DNA from: Phanerodontia chrysosporium
Lineage: Eukaryota > Basidiomycota > Agaricomycetes > Polyporales > Phanerochaetaceae
Assembly: GCA_001910725.1 (NCBI GenBank)
Contig: MJGA01000006.1
Span: 1,426,001-1,490,000 of the forward strand
Length of the DNA stretch: 64,000 bases
Reading direction: 5' to 3'
Shown: in pieces, positions 1 to 11,032 of the stretch
How the letters are laid out: each line of letters starts with the position of its first letter
Position numbering within the stretch: the stretch's first letter is position 1
Made by a program: the position numbers and the translations under genes
The notes under the pieces: model-generated
What the model was told of the DNA's origin: nothing
Database searches by the model: none
What the model saw: the letters and a program-made list of their open reading frames with translations, nothing else

Positions 1-901
1 TCTCCGTGTCCTCTCGCATTTGGGCGAGCCGACCATCGCCTATCACGATGCTTGGTGCACCGCACCTGTCGAGATCCGTCTCCTGTGCAGCTGACCTGCG
101 GCGTTGCCTTCTCATCCGACATTTGATCGTCCAGCTATGCCGAATGCGCGGGGGCGACCTCGCGAGGTAGTCAGGCGCACCGCTGACCGGCAACGGTTGC
201 TCCTGGCCCGCTTACCATCGCCAGCTACACTGCGCCTGAACTCTGGCCAGTCTCCACCGGGAGGATTACGAATGCGGGGTAAGTCCGTGCCTTGGGGGCC
301 CGCCTGGAGATCGCAACATCGGGAACGAACTGATCGGTAGGTGCTTGATTGCTCTGTTGTCGCTTTTTGTTGATCTTGCACTTTGGCGGCTACCCGTGGT
401 AGCATGCATGCGAGCTTCTGCGAGGCCAGCGTGCATGCAGGTCTCTTGCTCGGGCATTGCGCTGTGCAACATGGGAAGGTCAACTCAATTGACGCAGTGT
501 CTGCGCTGTGCAGAGGTGGATACGTTGCATATTAGCTTTAATACGTGAAAGAATTAATAGTCCGCTGTGTGCAGTGCAAACACAATGCATTCAAATGAGC
601 CTGCGCATGCGTGCATGTAAGAAGTTTACTTGACCACACATCGCGTTCACCAATCCATCCTGATTATCGAGGGCCATAAAAATATCATCGTGAATCGCGA
701 TGCGTATTCACATACGACTGAAGATAAGATCGTCACCACACTGTCCACCAAAATTCAACTGCAGGTTTCGCGGACCAATCGCAATACCTTAATGTCTGTC
801 CCAGACGGTCGCAACCATAGAGCTCTGTCGGAAATACTAGGAAGTGTACCATATTTTTGAGCAAAACATAGCCTACAAATCAAAGTGATAATACAATAAA
901 T
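1..901. other. No supported gene; 3' flank of porin gene
   Basis: I see no conserved protein, splice-linked exon set or structured RNA here. Short open frames exist on both strands but none shows a recognisable motif. The last 100 bases are AT-rich and lie downstream of the porin stop, so they probably carry its 3' UTR and polyadenylation signals. Confidence 0.5.
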
Positions 902-2014
902 TTATCCCTCGAAGACGAAGTGGGCACCAATCTTGTGGGCGGGGCCAGAAGGGGTCACCTCGTTGAGCCTCTGGGTGTCGAGAGCGAGACCGAAGCTCGC
1001 CTTGACACCAGGGCGGAGGGCCTGGGTGTAGCCTGTTCGAAGTGTGTCAGTCGCTGAAATTCACGAAGACTGCGCAACCTAGTACATACCGAGGCCAAGG
1101 ATACCAGCGTTGTTGATCTTGGCCTTGACGAAGGCAGCGTTGTCAAGGTAACTTTGGGCAGGTAAGCAAACTAGTGGATGTCACGAGTGGTTGTATGCAC
1201 TTACGCCTTGGCGCCGACCTCGAGGTGCACGTTCTGGGTCGTGCCCTTGGTGTCGTAGGTAGCCTTGGCACCTGCCTCGACGTCAGGGGAGACGCGGTGG
1301 TAGTACGAGGCAGAGAAGAGGTTCAGGTTGTTGAGACCCTGGAGGGTGACGGCGTACTCGGGCGCGCTGAAGCCGACAGCGGCAGCGTAGCGAGTGACCT
1401 TGCCCTCAGTGACGTTGTAGGAAGCCTCAGCACCGAGGAGGAAGCCATCCCGGCCAATCACTGTGTCAGCGGTGAAAGTGGGGCCCTAGAGCGCAAGCGC
1501 GTCAGTACGCGTACACGGGAAGACGCGACCAAATTTAGGCACCTTGAAGAGGTCAAGGAAAGCGCGGGTGTGGAGGCCCGGCTGCTTGTAGGTGGTGGTG
1601 ATGAGGGCACTCTTGCCGGAGCCGTTGGCAGCGAGCGAGGTGTTCAGGTCGAACTTGAGGCCCTGGGCAAGGTGGTTCTCGGCCTCGACCTGGGTGCGGA
1701 GGAAGTTGGTGGTGGTCCACGCCTGGGTGAAGACGAGGCCGTGGGCCTTGTTGGTGTACTTGGCCTCAAGCTCGCCGCTGACGAGGTGGGTCTTGTCGTC
1801 CTGCTTGCCAGAAACCTTGAAGGCGACGTTGGAGGGTGTGACGGTCTTGACCTCGAGGCTGGTGCCCGCGAAGTAGAAGTCGCGACCCAACAAGTCGTTG
1901 GACGACTTGCCGAGATCCTACGCGTCGGAGGCATGTCAGAAGGGCGCGTCTCACTGTGGGCGACGGCGGCGGACATACCTTCCAGGATGGGGGGACGGGC
2001 TGAGGGAGAGACAT
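902..2014 (-). CDS. POR1: Mitochondrial outer-membrane porin (VDAC)
   Basis: Voltage-dependent anion channel: a beta-barrel in the mitochondrial outer membrane that passes metabolites such as ATP and ADP. Five exons join cleanly: 2014-1979, 1917-1543, 1485-1205, 1151-1090 and 1032-902, giving 885 nt and 294 residues, the usual VDAC length. The first exon encodes only twelve residues (MSLPQPVPPSWK) and splices to DLGKSSNDLLGRDFYF, the amphipathic N-terminal helix of VDACs. The middle carries alternating hydrophobic beta-strand sequence (e.g. LVSGELEAKYTN, VIGRDGFLLGAEASYNV) and the end reads KIGAHFVFEG, the conserved terminal strand. All introns are GT-AG and short. It faces the rhodanese gene divergently across about 450 bp. 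A 387-codon open frame on the plus strand overlaps it and is a shadow. No break is visible. Confidence 0.95.
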
Positions 2015-2460
2015 GGCTGGCGATGTGCGTGACGTTGAAGAGAAAGGTTGTGGCGAATTCTGACGCTCTTTATGGGCTCCGGAAGTTTCCGCGAAAACCC
2101 CACGCCTTTCGTGCCTGCCCACGTTCGACGCTGCACCAATCCTTGCTCGACACCGTCCACCCTGCTGCTCCCGCCCATTGCCGACGGCTTGCTCGACGAT
2201 ATACTCGACGTCCTAGGCATCACCCACGGCTACGGTGGCGATTTTGGCAGCAGAGTCCTTGCTCGTCTATTCAGGCATTCTCTGGTCAGGCTCTGCAGTC
2301 TCTCCTGGTTATAGCTGCACGCCGAGCGCACGCGTAATCCTCTGAACACCGTCTGCCGCTGGCTCCTGTATCGTCAACGCCGACAACATTCGTCCTCTCG
2401 CGGCCGACACTGACGTGTACGACGGCGGCGGGAGCGCGACGCGGAACGTCAGCTTACGTA

Positions 2461-3175
2461 ATGAATCTCTGGCGGCACTCGCACCGGTCTCTCCGCGCGC
2501 TTAGCCTTTACACCCGACACGCGACGCTGCCGGTGACCTCCTCGCGATCGGTGCACACAGCGTCGGCGGCTCTCAACAAGTCTCGTCTCTCCGCGATGGC
2601 AGTCAAGTATATATCTGCCGACGTGAGTCCCGAGCCCATGCTTCATCGCGTCCCATACCTTTCCCTGACGACCTCTAGGAACTGGCCGCTATCATCAAGA
2701 GCGACAAGGTGCCCTTCAAGCATTACTGTGTCATAGACGTCCGGGACGACGATTGGCATGGCGGAAATATCAAGGAGCGCACAACTCACCATCTCACGGC
2801 TTCCTTCTCAAGGTGGACCAGCTCGTGAGGGATACCAAGGATGTCCCTATGGTTGTCTTCCACTGCGCCCTTTCACAAGTGCGGTGAGTGTCCTGACCAC
2901 TCGGTAAGGATGACCATCGGCTTATGGTATAATCAGGGGGCCAAAGGCAGCTCGGGTGAGTTGATCGCAGTTGTGGTGCAAAATCTTCTTAACTCTTGCC
3001 ACCCCAGATTTACGCCGAGACACGAAGCCTGTTGCAAGCTGAAGGCGAAGATATCCCCCACGAAGTCTTTGTCTTGCGCGGTGGTTTCTCCGATTTCCAG
3101 GCCAAGTTCAAAGACGACCCCCAGCTTGTGGAAAACTGGGACGCGGAGGTTTGGGCTACAGAGTGGGCGATATAA
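2461..3175 (+). CDS. Cdc25/rhodanese-type phosphatase (Ibp1/Ych1/Acr2-like), one base missing
   Basis: Small single-domain rhodanese protein of the Cdc25/arsenate-reductase class. Exons 2461-2622, 2679-2883, 2937-2955 and 3008-3175 sum to 554 nt; adding one base gives exactly 185 codons. The frame breaks in AAGGAGCG (about 2772-2779), where the family expects a glycine before AHNSPSHGF, so one G appears lost from a G run. Visible parts: CVIDVRDDDWHGGNI (entry loop), then the active-site loop HCALSQVRGPKAAR with the nucleophilic Cys and terminal Arg of the HCX5R signature, and the C-terminal LRGGFSDF. The 19-nt third exon encodes part of the segment after the catalytic loop. The long first exon could be a mitochondrial presequence; an internal ATG at 2596 (MAVKYISADELAA) matches the usual family start and may be the real one. 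Confidence 0.82.
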
Positions 3176-4050
3176 GCTCCACCGCCCCAAATTCTGTACT
3201 GTAAACCTCGGCGTCGCAGAGAAGTACGTCACGCACTCGTGTATCTTATGTATTCATAGCCTTTGTAGTCTACTCTGCCATTATTCGTCGCATCGCCCGT
3301 TCACCCGCATGTGACCGCAGCTATCTCCGACTCGCCATCCAGCAATACTACAGGCTCGATTCATCTCATTAAGGTCTCGCATGCGAGTTGATAGGAAGCG
3401 GCGCCTACGGCCAAAGGTATCGACAGCACGCCACATCCATACTCTCTCGTCTGTCTTGCAACAAGACTTTGGTCGAGACTCCGAGGAGATACAGCGCCAG
3501 TCGAGTGACGGAACGTGAACTGTCTCTGGTGCAATACTATTGCCTGACCGCCCTCAAAACGTTCTGTCGTGCCGCAGAAGCCTAGGATGACAACCAGCTC
3601 CTTTCCACATCCACGAGGTGTGTGCACTTCTCTTGCCACGCCCGTCGTCTTCCTAAACCTTGCACCCAGCTTCTGCAGCAGTCGATCTCTCCCCGGACCT
3701 ATCGCAAGACAGGACGACCAGTACTATCGCGCAGTGGATCATCCTCGCATCTATGCCATATTTAACTCCACGGTCCTCCCCCGGGCAGCGTCGCACGCCC
3801 CGCAGTGGAGTCCCACGCGAGCTCTCAGCTGCAGGCAGCGCAATTTAGGGCCCGGCGACTCGCAGTGTCCCGACGCCATGACATACTCATTCGCCATCCG
3901 GGGGTCAGACACGACAAAAGGTAAGAACAGGCGGAGTGGCCCATGCGCGCAGAAGCTGGCGTGCCGCCGAGATGCTATATAGCCGAGCACCGAACGCGAC
4001 AGAGCATACCCCGCACCGTCAGAGATCCGCATCCAGCCCCCTCGAGGCCA
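3176..4050. other. Intergenic; promoter of aspartic peptidase
   Basis: No coding sequence supported. Open frames on both strands (for example around 3569-3982) have no motifs and no splice-linked continuation. The right end holds the promoter of the aspartic peptidase gene. Confidence 0.5.
3976..3982 (+). promoter_or_regulatory. TATA-like box of aspartic peptidase gene
   Basis: TATATAG lies 69 bases upstream of the ATG at 4051, a plausible core-promoter position for a fungal secreted-enzyme gene. Inferred from position and sequence only. Confidence 0.45.
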
Positions 4051-5817
4051 ATGATATTCGCCGCAGCCTGCATCTTGGCCGTGGCTGCGTCTGCAGCTGC
4101 AGCCCCACATGCCAGCCGCGACACCGCGTCGCCCCTCACCCTCACGCGGCGGCTGAACGTTCCGTCGGGCCAGACCCTGCCTGACATTGACCGGGCACGC
4201 GCGCAGGCGTTCAAGGCGGCGGCGCCGAAGGGCAACAAGAAGACGCCCGGCAAGACCCCGGTGCCTGTCACGAACACGGCCGTGCTGTACACCGCAGAGG
4301 TCTGTCCTTGAGCCGCCGCCAGCGACGTACTCGCTGATGGACGGAGCGATGATGTTGTAGCTCCTTGTTGGCGAGCCCCCGCAAAGCTGTGAGCACGCCA
4401 TGCAAACGCAGAGACGGGCTTTAGCGTGCTGATGCCGCTGAATTAGTTAACCTTATCGTCGATACGGGGAGCTCGAGCACGTGGGTCGGAGCCAATGCGT
4501 CCAACCCGTATGTCCCCACGGAAACATCTGTCGGGACCACCAATATCCTGGTGCGCATAATCGTGCTCGTCGCACCTGGTCGGCGAATTTACGAAAAGGA
4601 CGCAGTTCATCGAATATGGCTCGGGGCTCTTCATAGGTAAGTGTCATCTGGAGTTCACCACCGAATCCTCAGTTTGAACTTCATTCTTGCATTTTCCAGG
4701 TCTCGAATATAATGACACCGTGGCACTGGGTGGATTGAGCATCCCGAACCAAACTATCGGCGACGCGCAATGGGCGCTGGGGTTCCAATCAGGTGTGGAC
4801 GGCATCCTTGGGTGAGTTCCTTTGCCGTCCCCCAACACCCTTTCACTAACCCTAACCCAGCTTGGGCAACACAATTCTGACGACTGGTACGTCCACATGA
4901 CAATCGCCTTGACTTTCTCTCATGTGCTTCTCAGAGACGACCGCTTCCGGCGTATCGATCCCGACCGTGATGGACAATGCTTGGAGCCAGGGCCTCCTGA
5001 AGAATTTTGAGATTGGTTTCGCATTCGCACCGCCAGACTCGCCGTCAGATACCAATGGCGAGATGACGTTGGGAGGCGTTGATTCGAGCAAGTTCATCGG
5101 AGATATTACATGGACGTACGTATGTCCCATAGCATAGACATCGCGCTCACGGACGCCTGCCCTCGTACAGGCCATTCACGACCACATATCCCGCTCTGGA
5201 TTATGTCGGCATCAACCAGAGCATCACGTTCGGACCTGACCACACGCCCATCCTCTCGAACACCGCAGGCATCGTCGACACCGGAACGACGTTGTTCCTC
5301 ATCGCTTCAGGTAGGTCTTTTTCTGGCTGCCTGCAGATCGTTTCTGACGTTTTACAGACGCGTTCGCTGTATATCAGAACATAACGGGAGCCGTCCTCGA
5401 TGAGACGACAGGGCTCTACACCGTGAACTCTACGGACAGCCTGCAAAGCCTGTTCATCCACACCGGCGGTGTATGTCGCCTGCATGCAATCCATTCTAGC
5501 GCTAGCTCACTCTGAGAATGCAGGGTACATTCGAGTTCACCAAGGACGCGCAGCTCTGGCCTCGCTCGGTACGTCGCTACTGCTGACGATGTGCCACGCG
5601 GTGTCTGATGCACGTCCGACAGCTCAATACGTATATTGGAGGTCAGAACGACACCGACTATCTCGTAGTCGGAAACTTGGGGACGCCGTCTGGGGAAGGC
5701 CTGGATTTCGTGAGCGGGTTCGTATGAGTCCTGGAACGTTTCTACTTTGCGTACGACAAGGGAAAATCGCGCGTCGGTTTCGCCGAGACTCCATTCACGT
5801 TCGCTACTAGTAATTAG
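4051..5817 (+). CDS. Pepsin-like aspartic peptidase (A1), in-frame TGA near the 3' end
   Basis: Secreted A1 aspartic peptidase of the polyporopepsin type, hydrolysing protein substrates at acidic pH. Eleven exons: 4051-4299, 4361-4388, 4447-4550, 4606-4636, 4700-4811, 4861-4886, 4935-5115, 5171-5310, 5358-5470, 5524-5568 and 5623-5817, 1,224 nt in one frame. The start MIFAAACILAVAASAAAAP is a signal peptide, followed by a propeptide. Both catalytic motifs are present: VDTGSSSTWVG and IVDTGTTLF; flap sequence IEYGSGLF and QSGVDGILGLGN also fit. The first intron uses a weak donor (GTCTGT). Codon 378 (5725-5727) is TGA; after it the same frame still encodes the conserved end LERFYFAYDKGKSRVGFAE. 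Read as is, the product lacks about 29 residues of the last beta-strands and is probably unstable. Either a true nonsense allele or a sequence error. Confidence 0.85.
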
Positions 5818-6067
5818 TCCCTTCGTGAGGACGCTATGTTTTTGTGTCGCTGTTTGTTCTGGAACATGAAGCATGATTTGGCTTTGTGGCGCGGTGACGG
5901 CCGACCGAAGAGAGGCACGCGGTGGCAGGCGCTGCGGATGTACTTTACTCACGACCGTTGCGCGACCGCCAAACGCGCAGAACCTGACCGCCGTCTAGCT
6001 GGGAAGCTCCTTTACTGCTTGGCAGCCACATCGACGTTGTCCACGCTGCCTTCGTAACGAGAGCGGC
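5818..6067. other. Short intergenic spacer
   Basis: About 250 bases between the aspartic peptidase and the F-box gene. No motif stands out. Confidence 0.4.
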
Positions 6068-7965
6068 ATGGCTGACGATATACAAGCGCTGAAACAATCG
6101 TTGGATTCCTGGGTGCGAGGCGCGTCCACCTGCTCGTTGGGTTTCATCGGGTAAGATCGACGTCTGATAATTCACTATCTGTGCTCAACAGGCCATGCAA
6201 TTAGATCAGGCGTGTTTGCTTTACAGCGCCCCAATCACGTTGAACACCTTACTCGCGATCTGCAACACGTTGACAGCTTAGTCGACTCTCTCCAATCCGG
6301 AATGCACAGTGCCCACACCCTCCGTGCAGGAATGCGCAGACAGCTTAATGCCTGCGCTCCTATCAACAAACTCCCGGTGGAGATTCTGCGCATGATATAC
6401 ACAATGTGCACCTTTGGAGCGCCACCGCTCGGTGAACCGCAGGGCCACGTCCACGGCGCGCGACACGTCTGCTTCATCATCTCCCACACCTGCTCACATT
6501 GGCGTGCGGTATCCCTGGATTTTCCTACCATGTGGAGTCGTATACGACTCGCTGGTCTGTCGCACGAGTTCCAGGAAGCCATACTGGAGAGAACAAAGAA
6601 CTTTCCTCTGGAAGTCTGGCTCGACGTCCACCGACCGCTATCTGACTCGCTCTCCAAAATCAACATGAACATCCTCTGTCGCGCCAAGATGCTCGAAATG
6701 CATGTCCACGCCTCGGTTGATGTGACACTGTGCAACTTTCTGACCACAGCCCCGCCCAACTTATTCCCTGCTTTGGAGGCTTTCTCATTGCAGTTCTCCC
6801 AGCAACCATCGCATCTTGCCCATGTGAACCTCGTATTGCAGCGCCCACTCTTCGCTGGATGCACTCCCAGATTGCGACACCTTCGTCTCGACGGTGTTCG
6901 TATGCCATGGGCCAGGGGTTTCTACTCAAACCTCACAACCCTACGGCTTGTGTCCTGCGAAGCGGGCAGTCGAGTCACCATGGACCACGACGTTTGCTCC
7001 ATCCTGCAAGACAGCCCTTACCTCGAGAATCTGGAGATTTCCCTGTATCGCTCCCAGTTGCCAGAAACCGATCCCCTTCCGCCCCATGGTGGCGCCCGTG
7101 TATCGCTGCCCGCATTGCGCATGCTGAAGCTCTTTTGTGGACTAGGCTACGTCAGGCACCTGCTCGCCTCTATCGACGCACCCAACCTGGACACGATGGA
7201 CGTCCGCATCTGCGACCTGTACCCGGACCACTTCCACGCAGCGCTCTCCGAGGGCGGCCTGCTCCCTCGCACCATCGCCAGCACGCTCGCCAAACTGCGC
7301 ATCGAGGTCAACGCGCATGAACTCGAGATCCGGCTCGCAGGAACGACCGCGGCGGGACGCGCCGCGTACATGCTCACGTGGTGCTTCGTGTACCACGCTG
7401 CGCTCGGCGAGGTCTGCGGGCGCTGTGTGCGCTGCACGCGCCCGTGCGCGAGCTCGAGGTCGTCTCGGACGCGCACGCGCACGACGCGCCGCCCGCGCTC
7501 TGGACGGAGCACCCCGCCGCGTTCGCCGCGTGCCTCCGCGCGCCCGCGCTCGAGGGCCTCATGCTTGTCGGCGACATCACCGCGGTGCTCCTCCCGCAGA
7601 TGCTGCACGACTACGCGCTCGTCACGGACGCCGCGGGCTGGCCGCGCCTCGCGCGCCTCGGCGTGCGCGCGCAGCTCGACGGCGACGCGATCCCCACCCT
7701 CGCGATGTGGTGTGCGCGGCGCCCCGCACTGCGGTCGCTCGACCTCTCCGGGTCTGTCCTGCACGTCCCGTCGGCTGCGAGTATACCCGGCGTGGTCAAC
7801 TTGTTCCATGGGAAGGGCTTTAGCGTGTTATGGTCGGACTGCCAGTTCCATGACGACAGTGCACAACACACATTCAGGCATCCGGAGGTTCTCTGGCCGC
7901 ATCTGTTTAGCTCGACTGGTCCGCGCCGGCGGTCGCCACTGCAATATATGCTCTCTGTTGAATGA
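6068..7965 (+). CDS. F-box protein with LRR-like C-terminus, one base missing
   Basis: Agaricomycete F-box protein, predicted substrate adaptor of an SCF ubiquitin ligase. Exon 1 (6068-6150) encodes MADDIQALKQSLDSWVRG and splices to 6205. Near residue 85 is the F-box-like core INKLPVEILRMIYTMC followed by CSHWRAVSLDFPTMWSRI, the usual F-box helix plus the W-R/W-S motif of this fungal family. The rest has irregular leucine-rich stretches (FSLQFSQQP, LRHLRLDGVRM, NLTTLRLVSCEA, ALRSLDLSGSVL). The reading frame shifts near 7408-7412: before it the frame reads YHAALGEV, after it GLRALCALHAPVREL. One lost base restores a 614-residue protein ending at 7965. No GT-AG pair of credible size explains the shift. 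Substrate unknown. Confidence 0.75.
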
Positions 7966-8047
7966 CAATAGCTCGTACATACCCTCTGTACCCCCGCACT
8001 TGGTCGCTGCTGACAGTGTATATTGTACATCTTGACAAAACTCGCCG

Positions 8048-10784
8048 TTATGAGAAAACTTCGTCCAACCACGCCTCGTAGTCATACGCTGGCTCCCCGT
8101 CATTCTGTGCCGGTGGCATGGCCTGCCGGAGATAGTCGATGCTGCTTTGTGGGAGTTGCGCCAGGCGGAGATCCAGCTCGGTGACGAAGGGCTGACACGC
8201 ATCGTCACTAGGACTTCAACACGAGGAACGGGAATGATCACGCACCTTATCCTGCGCAATCCCACGGAAGGAATCACGTAGCTGCGCCGGAGACGTCTGA
8301 TCTTCGGTGATTTCAACCTGCAAGGACTCAGTACAAACAGATTGAATCGCATTGGTTTATACGAACCAGAAGGTTGATGAATGCCTCGTATGTGACAGCG
8401 CCGTAATCTTGCACAAGTTGGTCATATATCAGGTACATGTCTTCCTCCTGAAGTGGTAAACATATTAGAGCTATGATCGCTGGTAGCAAGGCGCGACGCA
8501 CTGGGTATATGATGCCTAGACTAGCTAGGGCAGCAGTCATCTCGGCCAGCTCGAGCGTGTTCGACTCGTCTCTGTCGAAGTAACGGAAAGTGCTCTCAAA
8601 TTGTTCGAGTTGCGCTGGGGTGAGGTTGGTCATATTTCGCGATACGATCTGTAGGACGGTTAAGAGGTAAGGAACGGTGTATATACAGACACTAACCTGG
8701 TTGTCGATGAATGCGAGTTTCTTCGAGATGGCCTGCACAAGCAACTCATGCTCGAATTGCAGATCAGCAAAGGTGAAGACGGTATAATCGTTTTCATCAA
8801 CGTTTGCAGCTTGGCAGTCCTCTTCAGCCCCAGCGAGTTCGGCCAGCTTGTCAGATAACACTGGCAGCCGGGTTTGCAGTTGGCGCACTTGTTCCTGTTG
8901 GTCCTGCGATAGCAAAGGCACGTCAGGGAGGAACCAGTTCCACGAAGTGTTCTTCATACCTCGAGAGGGCCCTCTATGGAGGCCAGCTCCGATGAGATCT
9001 CAGATATCCGCTTTTCAAAGTCGTTTGCCAGGTTAGCGAAGTGCTTCCGGAGGGTCTCTTTTATTCTAGAGAACATAAGTTGGAGCATAAAGCACACACG
9101 CATGGCGTACGTACTCTCGGATTTGCGCATTGATGGCTCGTGACCGCTTCGCCTCGGACGACAATAATGCCTTCCAGGCCGCGTCCAGGTCCTATACTCT
9201 CATCGTACCTGCGTTTCATACAGACACACAACGCGCTTACCGCCAATGAAAGGCCTGGTGGAGGAACATATTCTCGCAAGCCATACGTTCGTAACTTGGT
9301 CTGGACATTGCTGAACAGCGTTGAAACGTCTTGCTTCTCCGTGACCCATTGTCGCTTGGTTGTTTGCTTGTACTTCTGGAAGTTGCCGGCATGCTCCTTG
9401 GCATCGACGTACGTACCAGTGAACTTGATGGCAGCCCACAAGGCCTGGATCTCCAGTACTGATGCAAGCAGCTGGACATCCAGACATGTCAGTCTAAATC
9501 GTGCGACGACCCAGCGTCGTACCCACCGCTCGTACGCGACGCTCATAGTCGTTCTTACTGATCCATACGGATTGCATGAGCTCAGCAAACTTCTCGACGC
9601 GGCGAGAAACTGTCTCTGCTTGGTCTGTATTACCATGTCAGTATCGAGGCGCGTCGAAACCACTCAGACTAACACACCCATCGTAGAGAACGCATGGAAG
9701 TAACTTGCGACGTATGTCATCACGGAACGCTCGTCGGGGCGAGAAACATCGCAGAGATCCGCGACTTCCAGGAGTTGCTATAATGGCGTCAGCAGCATCG
9801 ACGTAAAAGTAGTTGCAAACTCACTGGAATGCCGAGATGTTGCTCCGCAATATCAAAGGCAAGCTGTGTATTTCTATGCCGATCTGACTAGAGCGCCCTG
9901 TGAGTGAGAAAGACATGTATATGGGTCCAAGTATACCTTGTCGAGCTTGTCATAGTCCAACAGGTCTGGCCGATGACAGTGAATGAGAGCACAGCTAATG
10001 GCTCATCTATGAGTGCAGTCCATGGGGATGTGGAAAAGAGACATACAGTGCAAGTCCGTCTCCCCAGCTAACAGTGAAGTCCTGTACGTTGACCTCTTTG
10101 TATGGTGCGGTCTTCCGTTGACACCAGAGTAGCAAGCCCTCTTTGGCTGACAACCCTTCTTCACTTTCGGGTGTCAATGAGATCTGGCTCTCAGGTATAA
10201 GACATAAGTGAACCTACTTGATGTCCGCGATTGTGAAACGAAGAATCAGGGTCCATATCATGCCGAGTATGAGTTTGAGGTTGCCGTCGATGATATCTAG
10301 ACACCACCATAAACAAACACAAGCCTTTACGGGCAATCATGAGACCCACCTTCGGGTCCAATGTTCGTTAACTTCACGCCTCTAGACGTGATAAACTCCA
10401 GTGCTTTGTTCACGTTCTCGGCCTTCTGCACGCGCATACGGGGATTCCTGTTGTATCTCCCAAGAGACGTATCGCCTAGAGCAATCAGCTCTCCACACCC
10501 GGCTTTATGTGAGAACACGACCAACCCATTATCTCCTACATTGACTGGTCAGCATCACTGAGCAGGCTGGCGGACGCGCTGCTCACCATGAGCTGAATCA
10601 GTCGAACGCCGTCCGAAAGATCCTTAACAAGGGATGTCATGGGTGGGTATCCTGCGGATTCTAGCTTCGTGTTCAACCTGACCAGACGTCAGCAACGCGA
10701 TCATCGCGAGCAAGATACGACGTACCACTTGCAGAATGTCCTTTCCTGCACACTCCGCGAACGAGCCTCCAGAGAATCCATCAT
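8048..10784 (-). CDS. Alpha-actinin
   Basis: Actin-bundling protein of the cell cortex and cytokinetic ring. Minus strand, many short introns (exon 1 is 10784-10726). The start, [20 protein letters not shown], leads into the first calponin-homology domain ([24 protein letters not shown]). The CH1 end and linker follow ([43 protein letters not shown]), then the second CH domain with the [15 protein letters not shown] and LDYDKL type motifs. Two spectrin-like helical segments lie at about 9.7-8.75 kb (e.g. [12 protein letters not shown]). The C-terminus has EF hands: [17 protein letters not shown] (a calcium-loop-like sequence), [21 protein letters not shown], and the end [12 protein letters not shown] before TAA at 8048-8050. 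Fungal alpha-actinins are shorter than animal ones, having two rather than four spectrin repeats; this fits. The second of two adjacent ATGs (10781) may be used instead. No disruption noticed. Confidence 0.88.
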
Positions 10785-11032
10785 CGTAACAGAGCGTCAC
10801 AAATTATATCCCCGTCGTTCCAAGTCGTTTCCTGGTATCGTAGAGAGAGTATATTCCGAGACCTCCAAGGTCAAAGAGCGTGTCTAAGTGGGAGCAGGAC
10901 GAGAGAGCGAGATGCCGTAGACGCCCAGACGCGTAGAGCCAATTTCCGGCGCGCGCGTCTGCCGCTGCCTCAAACCATCCTTCATCCAAACCACCACGAC
11001 CTTCTCCCCACGGCTGCTTACGACCACTCAAA
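10785..11032. promoter_or_regulatory. Divergent promoter between alpha-actinin and POB3
   Basis: 248 bases separate the two start codons, so both genes must use this stretch for transcription start and 5' UTR. No clear TATA box for POB3 was seen, as is common for housekeeping genes. Confidence 0.55.

Noticed and set aside
1174..2337. 387-codon plus-strand open frame
   Set aside because: Overlaps the porin exons and introns on the other strand; composition is the antisense of a GC-rich gene and there is no motif.
3751..4401. 216-codon minus-strand frame
   Set aside because: Opposite to the first aspartic peptidase exon and promoter; no domain.
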